DNA from: an uncultured Dehalococcoidia bacterium
GTDB taxonomy: Bacteria; Chloroflexota; Dehalococcoidia; Lucifugimonadales; UBA3495
Direction: 5' to 3'
Length of the DNA: 64,000 bases
Assembly (NCBI GenBank): GCA_951812625.1
Contig: CATOSP010000001.1
Span: forward strand, 388,065 to 452,064
Shown here: positions 8,496 to 16,566 of the stretch, one piece after another
Position numbering within the stretch: position 1 is the first letter of the stretch
Layout of the letters: the number at the start of each line of letters is the position of its first letter
Made by a program: the position numbers and the translations under genes
The notes under the pieces: model-generated
The model's database searches: none
What the model saw: only the letters and a program-made list of their open reading frames with translations
What the model was told of the DNA's origin: nothing

Positions 8496-8532
8496 AAGGG
8501 GACGGACTTTAGGGTCCGTCCCCTTCTCTTTT
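8496..8532 (+). terminator. Rho-independent terminator of the spondin gene
   Basis: A 12-bp stem AAGGGGACGGAC/GTCCGTCCCCTT with a six-base loop is followed by CTCTTTT. Confidence 0.9.
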
Positions 8533-8724
8533 CCTGTGGCTGATCGACAGATAAGGTCAAGTTCTGGACTGTGGCAGATTTGGAGCCAGTGGGTAAAGAA
8601 GAGTAGAATGCAAATTCATTAAGGTCAGGGTGGAGGAGAGGCAAGCGGACGGAGGGGCATGGAGTCAGCGATGCCCAAGGTCAATCAGTTCCCTTTGCCA
8701 TCACCGGAGGTCAGGGGATCAGGC

Positions 8725-8912
8725 CCCCTTGGCCGTCCAGGTCGCCAAGGCCGTGGCCCATCACTGGCGGCTCTACGGACTGGACCAGTCGCCGCAGCTG
8801 AACGCTTGGGGCAACTTCCGGGTCAACAACTCCGAGGACGTCAAAGAAGGCCCTCGCGCCTTCGCCGAAAAGCGTCCTCCGGTCTGGAAAGGCCGCCGAC
8901 CGCGCAGCATCC
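8725..8912 (+). pseudogene. Degenerate copy of the 3' end of the crotonase gene
   Basis: These 188 bases align without gaps to 7317-7504, that is the last 58 codons of the crotonase, its stop and 13 bases beyond, with about 22 differences counted by eye. The stop TAA has become CGA. Nothing upstream encodes the rest of a crotonase. Most differences are at third codon positions, so the copy was once under selection or came from a diverged relative. The spondin gene with its promoter and terminator lies exactly between the two copies. Confidence 0.85.
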
Positions 8913-9034
8913 TATCTTCTCCAAGGCCGTCACTCGTAGATAGCGTTCTGGGCTAAGTGATCTGGCCCACTGAAGTCTTCCGCCGTTGTCTAACCCTGGG
9001 CCGCAACCAAACTCATCCTGAATAGGAGAAGGCC

Positions 9035-9688
9035 ATGAGCAGGGTTTTCAGCATACTCATCGTCGCCGTCACCATAGCTATGTTCGCCACTGCCGGGTGG
9101 TTGATCTTCGGAAACATCAAAACTTCCGCGGCCGAGAACTTCAACGAAGGCATCGACATGGTCAACCATCAAACGGACCGGATGAGCAACTCTATGGCGA
9201 GCACCAACGCCGTGGTGCAGGTTGAAATCTCAGACATTACGGACATCGACTTGCTACTTGATCGTTGGACCCCGCGATACAACCAGACCCACGCGAGTTA
9301 CGAGCGGTTCGACGCGGCCATCAACATAGCCGAACAACAGGCCGAAGCGTATTTTGAATCTCAACGAGCCTTGACGGTCTTGTACCACGACGAAGCACGG
9401 CGAGCCAAGGCTGAGGAGCACGACGCCGCCGATTACAGGCTATACAGCCAGTGGCGAGAGCAGGCCCACCAAGTCAGGGCAAACGCCAGACGTATCCTCA
9501 ACCGACTGGATGATATGAATACCGACCTGCAAAAGCTGAAACTCTCAGCCGACCTGCAATTTGACGCTATGGGGTTCAGGGACATTCCATCGGAAATATC
9601 AAACCTGGAAGCTGACCTGTTCAAATTCCAGGAAGCGTCCGACAACATCCGGACAATTACTGCATCGCCCTTCGCCGATAGTCAATAG
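9035..9688 (+). CDS. Membrane-anchored helical protein of unknown function
   Basis: The 217-residue product is not recognised. One N-terminal membrane segment (residues 5-26, VFSILIVAVTIAMFATAGWL) is followed by a long, charged, mostly helical region with many alanine, glutamate, arginine and glutamine residues (about 60-200), likely coiled coil on the outside of the membrane. AGGAG precedes the ATG. The next gene begins 17 bases after its stop and also encodes a membrane protein, so the two are probably co-transcribed. Codon use looks less GC-biased than in the metabolic genes. Confidence 0.7.
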   Translation: MSRVFSILIVAVTIAMFATAGWLIFGNIKTSAAENFNEGIDMVNHQTDRMSNSMASTNAVVQVEISDITDIDLLLDRWTPRYNQTHASYERFDAAINIAEQQAEAYFESQRALTVLYHDEARRAKAEEHDAADYRLYSQWREQAHQVRANARRILNRLDDMNTDLQKLKLSADLQFDAMGFRDIPSEISNLEADLFKFQEASDNIRTITASPFADSQ

Positions 9689-9704
9689 AGAGGAGTTGGG
9701 ATGT

Positions 9705-10229
9705 ATGGACGCCCCTAGCAGAATAGCAACCGTCGCAGTCCGCCAGTTGACGATTCTGATGGCGCTGGGGTTGCTGGCGTCATTCTGGTTGCCTTGGGTG
9801 CATCTGGATGGGCAGCAGACCCCCAGCACAGGAATAGGACTAGTGGCTACATTGGGGGCACCTTCTTGGGACTATATGATGTCCGTATCGCTGGCTAGCG
9901 CAGGTGCCTTAATAGGCGGCCCTGTCGTAATTGGCCTGTTCGGTATAATCGTGCTGGCAAGATACGCCCGACGCCGGACCGCCATCTTCTCAACGGTCGT
10001 GTTAGCGGGCGTCTCCATTGGACTACCGTTCGGGGCCAGTGGACTCCTGGCCTATAGTATGCCTGCATCATTGATCGGCCTTCGGCTGATCGCTGGTCTG
10101 GCGGTTCTCCTGTTGTTGCACCAGGTACTTATCAAGGTGTACTTTCAACTCCACAGCAAGCATAAGTTCCAGCGTCTCCAACAAGCCCTGGCTACGGCCA
10201 CCGGCATCGCCCGTGAACGAGATACATGA
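9705..10229 (+). CDS. Multi-pass membrane protein, unknown
   Basis: The product is 174 residues with about four hydrophobic helices: near residues 14-32 (LMALGLLASFWLPWV), 55-85, 95-115 and 120-150, then a basic tail ending ATGIARERDT. The open frame extends upstream but AGGAG nine bases before 9705 sets the start. No motif was recognised. It lies 17 bases after the previous membrane-anchored protein and 73 bases before another single-pass protein, making a three-gene membrane cluster of unknown role. Confidence 0.65.
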   Translation: MDAPSRIATVAVRQLTILMALGLLASFWLPWVHLDGQQTPSTGIGLVATLGAPSWDYMMSVSLASAGALIGGPVVIGLFGIIVLARYARRRTAIFSTVVLAGVSIGLPFGASGLLAYSMPASLIGLRLIAGLAVLLLLHQVLIKVYFQLHSKHKFQRLQQALATATGIARERDT

Positions 10230-10302
10230 ACAGTACGGAATGGCACGGCATGGAGACAGCTAGTACGTGCCCAATTCCTGCAAACGCAGGAATGTGTACA
10301 GC

Positions 10303-11016
10303 ATGAATGACGGGAGTGGCCGATGGGGCGCTGCCATTGGGGCTGCGTTGGTGGTAGTAGCCGTCATCGCAGTGCTGGGTGGCATAGTCTATTGGCTTGG
10401 ACTTCTCCCGTTTGAAGTGCGCCCGGCTGATATCGAAAGAGTGCCTCGTGATCGTCTGCCCTTTATTGGGCCACCAGACACGCCCGTTGCAAACGCGACA
10501 ACAGAGCCAATCGCACCGCCGGTAGAGCACGTAGTCCGTCCCACTGCCCTCCACGTGGTTGAACCTACTTCAACCATCGTAGGGCCTGCTCCAATTGAGG
10601 CAAGCCCGACCCTTATTAAGGTATCACCTACTGCGGTAAATCAGGTCACCCAAGCGCCTATTCTTATAGTTACGCCGAGTCCTTCTCCGACCAAGACGCC
10701 TACCCTGCCCCTGCCTACACCCACACCACCCCCGATATTTGCCGATATTACAGACGTGAGTTTTGTTGGGACCGGTTATACGCTGCACCTGCGTATCGAC
10801 GGGATTCCCGGTGGCGACACCCGCGAGATGGTGCGGTTGAAGATCATGCACGCTAGTGGAGTATTCCAATCTGAGACCACACAATTCATGCAGATAAGAA
10901 ACGGTAATTACATTGGAGCTGTGGTCATTGACCTGGAACAGCTAGAGAACTCGGACATCGAATGGGTAAAGGAAAATATAACGATTCAGGTAATCCCGCT
11001 TGACTCGGTGGACTAA
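10303..11016 (+). CDS. Single-pass membrane protein with Pro/Thr-rich stalk and C-terminal domain
   Basis: The 237-residue product has a membrane anchor at residues 9-35 (AAIGAALVVVAVIAVLGGIV), then a 100-residue low-complexity stalk rich in P, T, V and S with runs such as TPSPSPTKTPTLPLPTPTPP, and a C-terminal globular part of about 90 residues from IFADITDVSFVGTGYTLHL. This architecture is that of a surface-exposed domain held off the membrane. It is not recognised beyond that. The frame opens at 10267, but the ATG at 10303 with AGGA upstream is favoured. Confidence 0.6.
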   Translation: MNDGSGRWGAAIGAALVVVAVIAVLGGIVYWLGLLPFEVRPADIERVPRDRLPFIGPPDTPVANATTEPIAPPVEHVVRPTALHVVEPTSTIVGPAPIEASPTLIKVSPTAVNQVTQAPILIVTPSPSPTKTPTLPLPTPTPPPIFADITDVSFVGTGYTLHLRIDGIPGGDTREMVRLKIMHASGVFQSETTQFMQIRNGNYIGAVVIDLEQLENSDIEWVKENITIQVIPLDSVD

Positions 11017-11349
11017 TTGACCGAGTCGGAATTATCTCGTGCGCCCAGTCTGGTCGCAGGTCTATACCCGCCAGACCGTCACAGCATCGCATTTCAGGAA
11101 ATTTCGCCCCGCCCTCTACTGACACTTGCCCCTTCCCAACCCCGGTTCCACTCCCCTATCATGTCTTGTACCGGTCAGCCCCGGTCTGCCGCCGTAACCA
11201 TGACCGTAATCCAACCCGGCCGGTCAGGGGACGGGTCCGATACGCGCGAGCCAGTCCCGTACCGGTCATGGGGCAGTGTTTTCGATGCACGTGATGTCCA
11301 ACGCTGGAAAACACCCGTACCGGAACCCCGGCCCGTCCAACGGGCCGGA

Positions 11350-11400
11350 ATGTCCGGATTTGTCCGGAAATGACCGCAAAAACATGATTTTTCCCGGCCC
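11350..11400 (-). repeat. Family B repeat, copy B1
   Basis: Read on the minus strand it shows three 10-bp phased boxes, TGCGGTCATT, TCCGGACAAA and TCCGGACATT, after an A/T-rich GGGAAAAATCATG stretch. It marks the start of the protease tandem. Confidence 0.75.
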
Positions 11401-11483
11401 AGCCGTCCTTCCCGCGAAAGGCCTGCCCTCGACCTGACCGGGGACGGAAATCCACCGAAGCGGCAATGTCCTGGAGAAACCCA

Positions 11484-11840
11484 ATGGGAACAGTGAAAAT
11501 TACCATAGCAGTCGGAGACCCACAGGGGCGGACCTTCGAGGACCTTGAGGTCACAGTGGACACCGGCTCAACCTATACGGCAGTGCCCAGGGAACTGCTC
11601 CAAAGGCTGGGAGTGCCGGTCGAAAGGTCACTCCCCTCGGAGACTGCCGACGGCAGGATCGTCCCGGTGGACGTTGGCAGAGCCACCATAAGGCTGGAGG
11701 GACTGGAGTTTCCGACGCCCATCATATTCGCGGAGCAAGGTGAGCCCAGCCTGCTGGGCGTAGTCTCACTGGAGGAAGCTGCCCTGGCCGTGGACCCTGT
11801 GGGCCAACACCTTGTACCGGCCAACGTGCTGCGCTACTAG
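11484..11840 (+). CDS. Clan AA (retropepsin-like) aspartic protease, copy 1
   Basis: The 118-residue, single-domain protein matches the small prokaryotic clan AA aspartic proteases. The active-site motif is VDTGSTYTAVP at about residues 28-38; a later IIFAEQGEPSLLGVVSLEEA and the ending NVLRY are shared with its paralogs. As a single-lobe enzyme it should work as a homodimer. The ATG at 11466 is in frame, but GGAG eight bases before 11484 and alignment with the copy at 17755 favour 11484. It is the first of two tandem copies; substrates are unknown. Confidence 0.85.
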   Translation: MGTVKITIAVGDPQGRTFEDLEVTVDTGSTYTAVPRELLQRLGVPVERSLPSETADGRIVPVDVGRATIRLEGLEFPTPIIFAEQGEPSLLGVVSLEEAALAVDPVGQHLVPANVLRY

Positions 11841-11861
11841 CCAGGGAAATGGAAGGCCGCA

Positions 11862-11936
11862 AATGTCCGGTCAGTCGGCCACGGACTACCATACTTGTCC
11901 GGAAATGACCGCAAAAACATGATTTTCCCCGGCCCA
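11862..11936 (-). repeat. Family B repeat, copy B2 (with 30-bp insert)
   Basis: It has the same boxes as B1 but carries the insert TATGGTAGTCCGTGGCCGAC between boxes, ending TGACCGGACA. It lies between the two protease genes. A near-copy (B3) is at 12396-12453. Confidence 0.75.
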
Positions 11937-12018
11937 GCCGTCCTTCCCGCGAAAGGCCTGCCCCCGACCTGACCGGGGACGGAAATCTACCGAAGCGGCA
12001 ATGTCCTGGAGAAACCCA

Positions 12019-12375
12019 ATGGGAACAGTGAAAGTGACCATAGCAGTCGGAGACCCACAGGGGCGGACCTTCGAGGACCTTGAGGTCACAGTGGATACCG
12101 GCTCAACCTTCACGGCAGTGCCCAGGGAACTGCTGCAAAGGCTGGAAGTGCCGGTAATGTATTCCGCCCAATCCGAGTTGGCGGACGGAAGCAACGCTCC
12201 GGTGGACATAGGGGAAGCCGTCATAAGACTCGAAGGACGGCAGTTCCACACGCAGGTGATATTTGCGGAAGAAGGTGAGCCCGGTCTGCTGGGAGTGGTC
12301 ACCCTGGAGCAGGCGCTCCTGGCCGTGGACCCCGTGGCCCAACGCCTTGTACAGACCAACGTGCTGCGCTACTAG
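12019..12375 (+). CDS. Clan AA aspartic protease, copy 2
   Basis: The 118-residue paralog lies 535 bases downstream of copy 1. The first 45 residues (active site VDTGSTFTAVP) and the last few (TNVLRY) are nearly the same as copy 1. Residues 47-110 differ clearly: for example the run after VPV is MYSAQSELADGS rather than ERSLPSETADGR. The changes keep the fold (VIFAEEGEPGLLGVVTLEQA). The pattern of identical ends and a different middle suggests recombination-driven diversification or divergent selection on the flap and substrate-facing part. Confidence 0.85.
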   Translation: MGTVKVTIAVGDPQGRTFEDLEVTVDTGSTFTAVPRELLQRLEVPVMYSAQSELADGSNAPVDIGEAVIRLEGRQFHTQVIFAEEGEPGLLGVVTLEQALLAVDPVAQRLVQTNVLRY

Positions 12376-12395
12376 CCAGGGAAATGGAAGACCGC

Positions 12396-12453
12396 AAATG
12401 TCCGGTCAGTCGGCCACGGACTACCATACTTGTCCGGAAATGACCGCAAAAAC
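12396..12453 (-). repeat. Family B repeat, copy B3
   Basis: This near-identical copy of B2 sits at the right end of the protease tandem; the A/T-rich end is replaced by other sequence. The gap from 12454 to 12645 shows no further feature. Confidence 0.7.
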
Positions 12454-12645
12454 AAAAACTCCCTTCGCCAGGGGGAATTGCCGTGACCTGTAACTGTGGT
12501 TGCGAAATCAGCCGCGCCCCGTTACCATAGATAGTAACACTGGTACGGCGTATCAGCCGCGTATTACACCACGGGGGATGGGTCCTGGACGGACATGCTG
12601 GTCGGCATGGAGGTATGGGGCGGCGTTCCCGGGAGGAGAGCACAA

Positions 12646-13071
12646 TTGGCAGACCAGCCCAGTGAAAAAGCCATCCAGCGAATGCGAGTCTTTGTCGAGC
12701 GGTACCTTGAGAAGTCCGGCACCTACGCCCATCCGGGAGAGGGTGTCACCGAGGCGGTGGTCCTCGGCCTCGCCCAGAACGTGGACGACATCGGCCGTCC
12801 CCTCTGTCCCTGCCGCTTCTACCCCGACAAGAAGGAAGAGGTCCAGCACCGCACTTGGGTCTGCGCCTGCGACGACATGCAGATCTACAAGTATTGCCAC
12901 TGCCTGCTGTTCGTGGACGAGGACGGTATGCCCATCACCGAGTACCTGCCCGAGGACCACGAGGGCCGGGCAATCTACGGCCTCGTTAAGGACCCCCACC
13001 CGGACAAGGGCCGCCCCCTGCGCGACAAGGCCGAGGAACGCGAGCAGGAGCGGAAGGACCGCCCGTCGTAG
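12646..13071 (+). CDS. Ferredoxin-thioredoxin reductase catalytic (beta) subunit-like protein
   Basis: The product is 141 residues. The signature cysteines are all present: CPC at 54-56, CAC at 73-75 and CHC at 84-86, with the spacing of the FTR catalytic subunit that binds a 4Fe-4S cluster next to a redox disulfide. Family knowledge: it passes electrons from ferredoxin to a thioredoxin-like partner. There is no variable subunit, as is usual outside oxygenic phototrophs. ATGs at 12595 and 12607 lack a ribosome site, while GGGAGGAG at 12631 points to TTG at 12646. The charged tail (RDKAEEREQERKDR) is unusual. No ferredoxin or thioredoxin gene is adjacent. Confidence 0.9.
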   Translation: MADQPSEKAIQRMRVFVERYLEKSGTYAHPGEGVTEAVVLGLAQNVDDIGRPLCPCRFYPDKKEEVQHRTWVCACDDMQIYKYCHCLLFVDEDGMPITEYLPEDHEGRAIYGLVKDPHPDKGRPLRDKAEEREQERKDRPS

Positions 13072-13084
13072 CCCCAAGCCAATA

Positions 13085-13108
13085 GGGCCATCCGGGTTCG
13101 GATGGCCC
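13085..13108 (+). terminator. Hairpin after the FTR-like gene
   Basis: A 10-bp stem GGGCCATCCG/CGGATGGCCC with a four-base loop lies 14 bases after the stop. The T run is poor. Confidence 0.6.
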
Positions 13109-13202
13109 ATCATCGTCCTCACAACCACCCCACATCTGCCGCCCCCGCGTCACCCCCGCGAAGGCTCTCCCTCGACAGGGTAGACGGCGGTGCCCACCTG
13201 CT

Positions 13203-13817
13203 CTAGTGCATCGGCGAGAATGCGGCGGGCGCCATGATCTTGTTCTCTTGGGCGACCCTTCCCGGAGCCCCCGACGGCCAGTGGGGAGACTTGCTGGCCT
13301 CCCTGCGCACCTCTTCCCGGTGGTTCAGGTCGTTATAGGGCCAGACGTGCATCCACTTGTTCAGGTTGCCCGTCTCGGTGTACATCCCTGCGGCCAGCGG
13401 CGAGAACTCCTCCCGGTATGGCAGGGCATCGGTCCAGCGCCGGACCAGCTCCGGGATTGACCCCGGCTGGTATGTGTAGACCCGCATCTCGTAGATGTTG
13501 CCCAGCGCCTGGTCCCCGCCCATCGGCCGCATGAACGGCGCGGGAATCCATATCTCCGAGTTCATCCTCAGGATGGCCCCGTTGCTGGGTGGCGGCCAGT
13601 TTGGGTCCTTGGCCGACTCGGCCCTCACCCGCGCCCGCTCGTCCATGTTCTCGTAGGGCCACACATGGATGATCTGGTTCAGCGGCCCGATCTCCGTGTG
13701 CCAGAACGCCGCCAGCTTCGAGTACTGCTCGCGGTGCTTCAGGGCATTGCCGAAACCCTCTTCATACTGTTGCACCGTGCCCGGCTTGAGATCGTAAGTG
13801 CGCACTTCGTATATCAT
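13203..13817 (-). CDS. NIPSNAP family protein, two tandem domains
   Basis: The 204-residue protein has two ferredoxin-like repeats: residues 1-95 begin MIYEVRTYDLKPGTVQQYEE and contain IIHVWPYENMDERARVR; residues 110-200 begin IYEMRVYTYQPGSIPELV and contain MHVWPYNDLNHREEVRR. The HVWPY motif is the NIPSNAP hallmark. Function in bacteria is not established; homologs are found near catabolic genes. The frame opens 11 codons earlier, but AGGAG before 13817 sets the start. It is transcribed away from the amidohydrolase at 13969, and the two share a 150-base divergent promoter region. Confidence 0.85.
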   Translation of the reverse strand: MIYEVRTYDLKPGTVQQYEEGFGNALKHREQYSKLAAFWHTEIGPLNQIIHVWPYENMDERARVRAESAKDPNWPPPSNGAILRMNSEIWIPAPFMRPMGGDQALGNIYEMRVYTYQPGSIPELVRRWTDALPYREEFSPLAAGMYTETGNLNKWMHVWPYNDLNHREEVRREASKSPHWPSGAPGRVAQENKIMAPAAFSPMH

Positions 13818-13968
13818 GGCTGCTCCTGTCCCTCTTGTTATGGATTGCACTTCGGGGCTTCCCCGCCTGTACCTCCCACCCCTCGCGTGGTCGAAATTCT
13901 ACCATGTTATGCGATATGCTTGGGCCTGAAGTCGATCACCCTTCCAATACTTCCACCGGGGGACTCAC

Positions 13969-15555
13969 ATGCCAGACCTGATCATCAAGAACGGACTCAT
14001 CATCGACGGAAGCGGCAGCCCCGGCTTCTACGCCGCCGTGGTGGTGGAGGGAGACACCATAACGGTCCACCGGGGCGACGTGTCCCACATCGGATTGGAA
14101 AGTGCGGCGGAGCGGACCATCGACGCCACTGGCTACGTGGTCTGTCCGGGGTTCGTGGACCTCCACTCTCACGCTGGCCTGACCATCCTGGGCGAACCTC
14201 ACCACGACCCCAAGGTGCGCCAGGGCGTCACCACCGAACTGGTGGGCATCGATGGCATCTCCCACGCCCCCTTCAAGACCCGAGAGGAGCTGGAGCGTTA
14301 CATCTGGCTGGACTCGGGCCTCAACGGCTACCCGCCCCTGCCTGCGGACTGGCTGACCGTGGCCGACCTGCTGGGCAAGTACGACAACTCCGTGGCCATC
14401 AACATCGCCTACATCCTGGGCAACTCCCCGGCCCGCATCTGGAGCGTCGGCTGGAACGACCGCCCCACCACTGACGCCGAAATGGAGGATATGAAGGCCG
14501 TGGTCCGGGAAGCAATGGAGGAGGGCGCATGGGGCCTCTCCACCGGCCTGGACTATCCCCCCGGCTCTTACGCCAACACCGGGGAGTTGATAGCCCTGTC
14601 TGAGGTGGCCGCGTCCCTGGGCGGCATCTACCACACGCATACCAGGGCCAGCCTTCGCGCTCAGGGTCTTCTTGCCCCCTGGGAAGAGGCTGTAGAGATC
14701 GGACGCCGCAGCGGAATCCCGGTGCATCTGACCCACTACCGCCAGAGCGCCCAGGGAGTGGGCAGCCACCTGGACTACCTTGGGCTGGTGGAGGACGCCC
14801 GGGATGAGGGGCTGGACGTTACCTTCGACTGCTACACCTATCCCTACTCCGGCACCACCGTGACCATCGGCCTGCCCCACTGGGCCAAGGACGGCGGCCC
14901 AGAGCGGCTGATGGCCGCGCTACAGGACGCCGACGAGCGCGCCCGGATGAAGCGGGAGCTGTCCCCCGACCGTCTGCACAACAACTGGCTGACCAACTTC
15001 ACCCAGCCGGAGAACGCACAGTACGACGGCAGGCTGATAACCGACATAGCCGAGATGCGAGGGCAGGACCCTGCGGACGCCCTGTTCGACCTGCTGGTGT
15101 CGGAGAACCTGGGCATCTCCACCGTGGGCCTGGGCACCAACCCGCAGACCTTGCCCGACTTCGTCTCCCACCCGATGGGCATGATCGCCAGCGACGCCAT
15201 TCTGTTCGGCGAGTACCCCAACCCCCGGACCTATGGCTGCTTCCCCATCGTGCTGGCCGAGTTCGTCCGGGCCGAGAAGCACCTGCGCCTGCCCGAAGCC
15301 ATCCGCAAGATGACTTCCTTCCCGGCCCAGCGCCTGGGCATACCCGACCGGGGCCTGCTCCGCGACGGCTTCAAGGCTGACATCGTGCTCTTCAACCCGG
15401 ACACCGTGAAGACCTACGCAAGCAAGGAAGACCCCAAGCACTATCCCATAGGCATCGACTACGTGATAGTCAACGGCCAAGTGGTGATCGAGAATGGCGA
15501 GAACACCGGGGCGTTGCCAGGCCGCGGACTAAGGCGAGGCCGGGCAGCCACGTGA
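13969..15555 (+). CDS. N-acyl-D-amino-acid deacylase family amidohydrolase
   Basis: The 528-residue product begins with the composite beta-sandwich typical of amidohydrolases (MPDLIIKNGLIIDGSG). Metal-binding HxH lies in CPGFVDLHSHAG (about 62-73), with further ligands in IYHTHTR and VHLTHY near 220 and 250. The C-terminal RGLLRDGFKADIVLFNPDTV returns to the sandwich domain. Family members hydrolyse N-acyl-D-amino acids or related amides with one or two zinc ions. The exact substrate cannot be read. The WD40 gene follows 44 bases after the stop and may be co-transcribed. Confidence 0.88.
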   Translation: MPDLIIKNGLIIDGSGSPGFYAAVVVEGDTITVHRGDVSHIGLESAAERTIDATGYVVCPGFVDLHSHAGLTILGEPHHDPKVRQGVTTELVGIDGISHAPFKTREELERYIWLDSGLNGYPPLPADWLTVADLLGKYDNSVAINIAYILGNSPARIWSVGWNDRPTTDAEMEDMKAVVREAMEEGAWGLSTGLDYPPGSYANTGELIALSEVAASLGGIYHTHTRASLRAQGLLAPWEEAVEIGRRSGIPVHLTHYRQSAQGVGSHLDYLGLVEDARDEGLDVTFDCYTYPYSGTTVTIGLPHWAKDGGPERLMAALQDADERARMKRELSPDRLHNNWLTNFTQPENAQYDGRLITDIAEMRGQDPADALFDLLVSENLGISTVGLGTNPQTLPDFVSHPMGMIASDAILFGEYPNPRTYGCFPIVLAEFVRAEKHLRLPEAIRKMTSFPAQRLGIPDRGLLRDGFKADIVLFNPDTVKTYASKEDPKHYPIGIDYVIVNGQVVIENGENTGALPGRGLRRGRAAT

Positions 15556-15599
15556 TCCGCGCGGGGCAGGCGAAACCACCAAGGATCGGAGGTTGACCA

Positions 15600-16565
15600 A
15601 TGGAACTGGCCGCGGAGTTCAAGGCCCACGCCAGACACGCCATGTCGGCGCTGTTCGCGCCGGGCGGGGAGGAGTTGGTTACCTGCGGCATGGACGCGAT
15701 GGTCCATGTGTGGGCCGTTCCGTCGTTCGAATTGGTCAGGAGCTTCCGGGGGCATGAGAAGAGCGTCAACGGCATGTGCCTGACGCCCGATGCCGGAACG
15801 CTGGTTACCGGGTCAACCGACAGGACTCTCCGGCTGTGGGACTACCGGACGGGCGAACTGCTCAAGACCCTGACCGGACATACCAACACGGTGACGGCTC
15901 CGCGGCTGTCCCCCGATGGCCGGTGGATCGCATCCCCTTCCTATGACCGGACGGTGCGGCTGTGGCCCTTCCCGGAGGGGACGGAACAGGATGCCTCGCC
16001 CATGGTGTTGCGGAGACACCCGAAGAACGTGATCTCAGTGGCATTTACGCCGGACTCGAAGGTCTTGGCGGCCTCGGGAATCTTCGACGACATCCACCTG
16101 TGGAGCATCCCGGACGGGCAACGGCTGGACACCCTGTCGGGCCATTCGACCGCCGTGGGCACGCTTGAGACTGCGCCGGACGGCGGGCTGCTCTGGTCGC
16201 TAGGCTATGGGCTGGGGACGGATCCTGTCCGCCGCTCCCCGGCCGGCACCGCCGCGGAGGGTCTGCTTCTCAGTGGCAAGCTCATCGCCTGGTCCTCATC
16301 TCAGACAAGTGGGGACTGGTCCGTGGCCCGCTCCGCAGACCTGCCCGACCGGAGGCCATCCTCGTTCACCCTGTCGTCCGACGGGTCCAAGATCGGAATG
16401 ACCTTTGAGCATGGGGCGGGCGTTCTGTCCACCGAGTCCCTGGAGCTTCTGGCATTCGAGAAGACACCGGTCAAGGGCATGTACGGCGTTGCCATCTCCC
16501 CAGACGGACGCCTGATGGCGACCGCCTCCGCAGACGGGCGGTGCCGCGTATGGACGGTGGACTAA
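15600..16565 (+). CDS. WD40 repeat protein containing an in-frame family A repeat
   Basis: The 321-residue protein is made of beta-propeller repeats: WAVPS, LRLWDYRTGELL, VRLWPFPEG, IHLWSIPDG, and a last RCRVWTVD, each with the usual GH...SPDG spacing. It has no signal peptide, so it is presumably cytoplasmic and a protein-protein scaffold. GGAGG precedes the ATG. Residues about 206-225 (GTDPVRRSPAGTAAEGLLLS) are encoded by 16214-16273, which matches the intergenic family A repeat. It fits as a 60-base in-frame insertion between blade strands. The neighbour downstream is convergent, with one base between stops. Confidence 0.85.
   Translation: MELAAEFKAHARHAMSALFAPGGEELVTCGMDAMVHVWAVPSFELVRSFRGHEKSVNGMCLTPDAGTLVTGSTDRTLRLWDYRTGELLKTLTGHTNTVTAPRLSPDGRWIASPSYDRTVRLWPFPEGTEQDASPMVLRRHPKNVISVAFTPDSKVLAASGIFDDIHLWSIPDGQRLDTLSGHSTAVGTLETAPDGGLLWSLGYGLGTDPVRRSPAGTAAEGLLLSGKLIAWSSSQTSGDWSVARSADLPDRRPSSFTLSSDGSKIGMTFEHGAGVLSTESLELLAFEKTPVKGMYGVAISPDGRLMATASADGRCRVWTVD
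16214..16273 (+). repeat. Family A repeat, copy A3, inside the WD40 gene
   Basis: It begins GGGGACGGATCCTGTCCGCC, like copy A2, and ends CTTCTCAG. Its 60 bases equal 20 codons, so the reading frame is kept. Confidence 0.75.
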
Positions 16566-16566
16566 C

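Larger units (their letters stand above)
11361..12453 (+). repeat. 535-bp tandem duplication carrying two aspartic protease genes
   Basis: Unit 1 is 11361-11895, unit 2 is 11896-12430, and the first 23 bases of the unit occur a third time at 12431-12453. The boundary word each time is TGTCCGGAAATGACCGC. The upstream leader, the gene 5' part and the gene 3' end plus its downstream sequence are nearly identical between units, while the middle of the gene has diverged. The boundaries coincide with family B repeat boxes. A further 330 bases upstream (11017-11345) hold several ACCGGTCA-type words but no gene. Confidence 0.9.

Noticed and set aside
8630-8956. A 108-codon open frame containing a crotonase tail
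   Set aside because: The start region is unrelated and the original stop is mutated; treated as a gene remnant.
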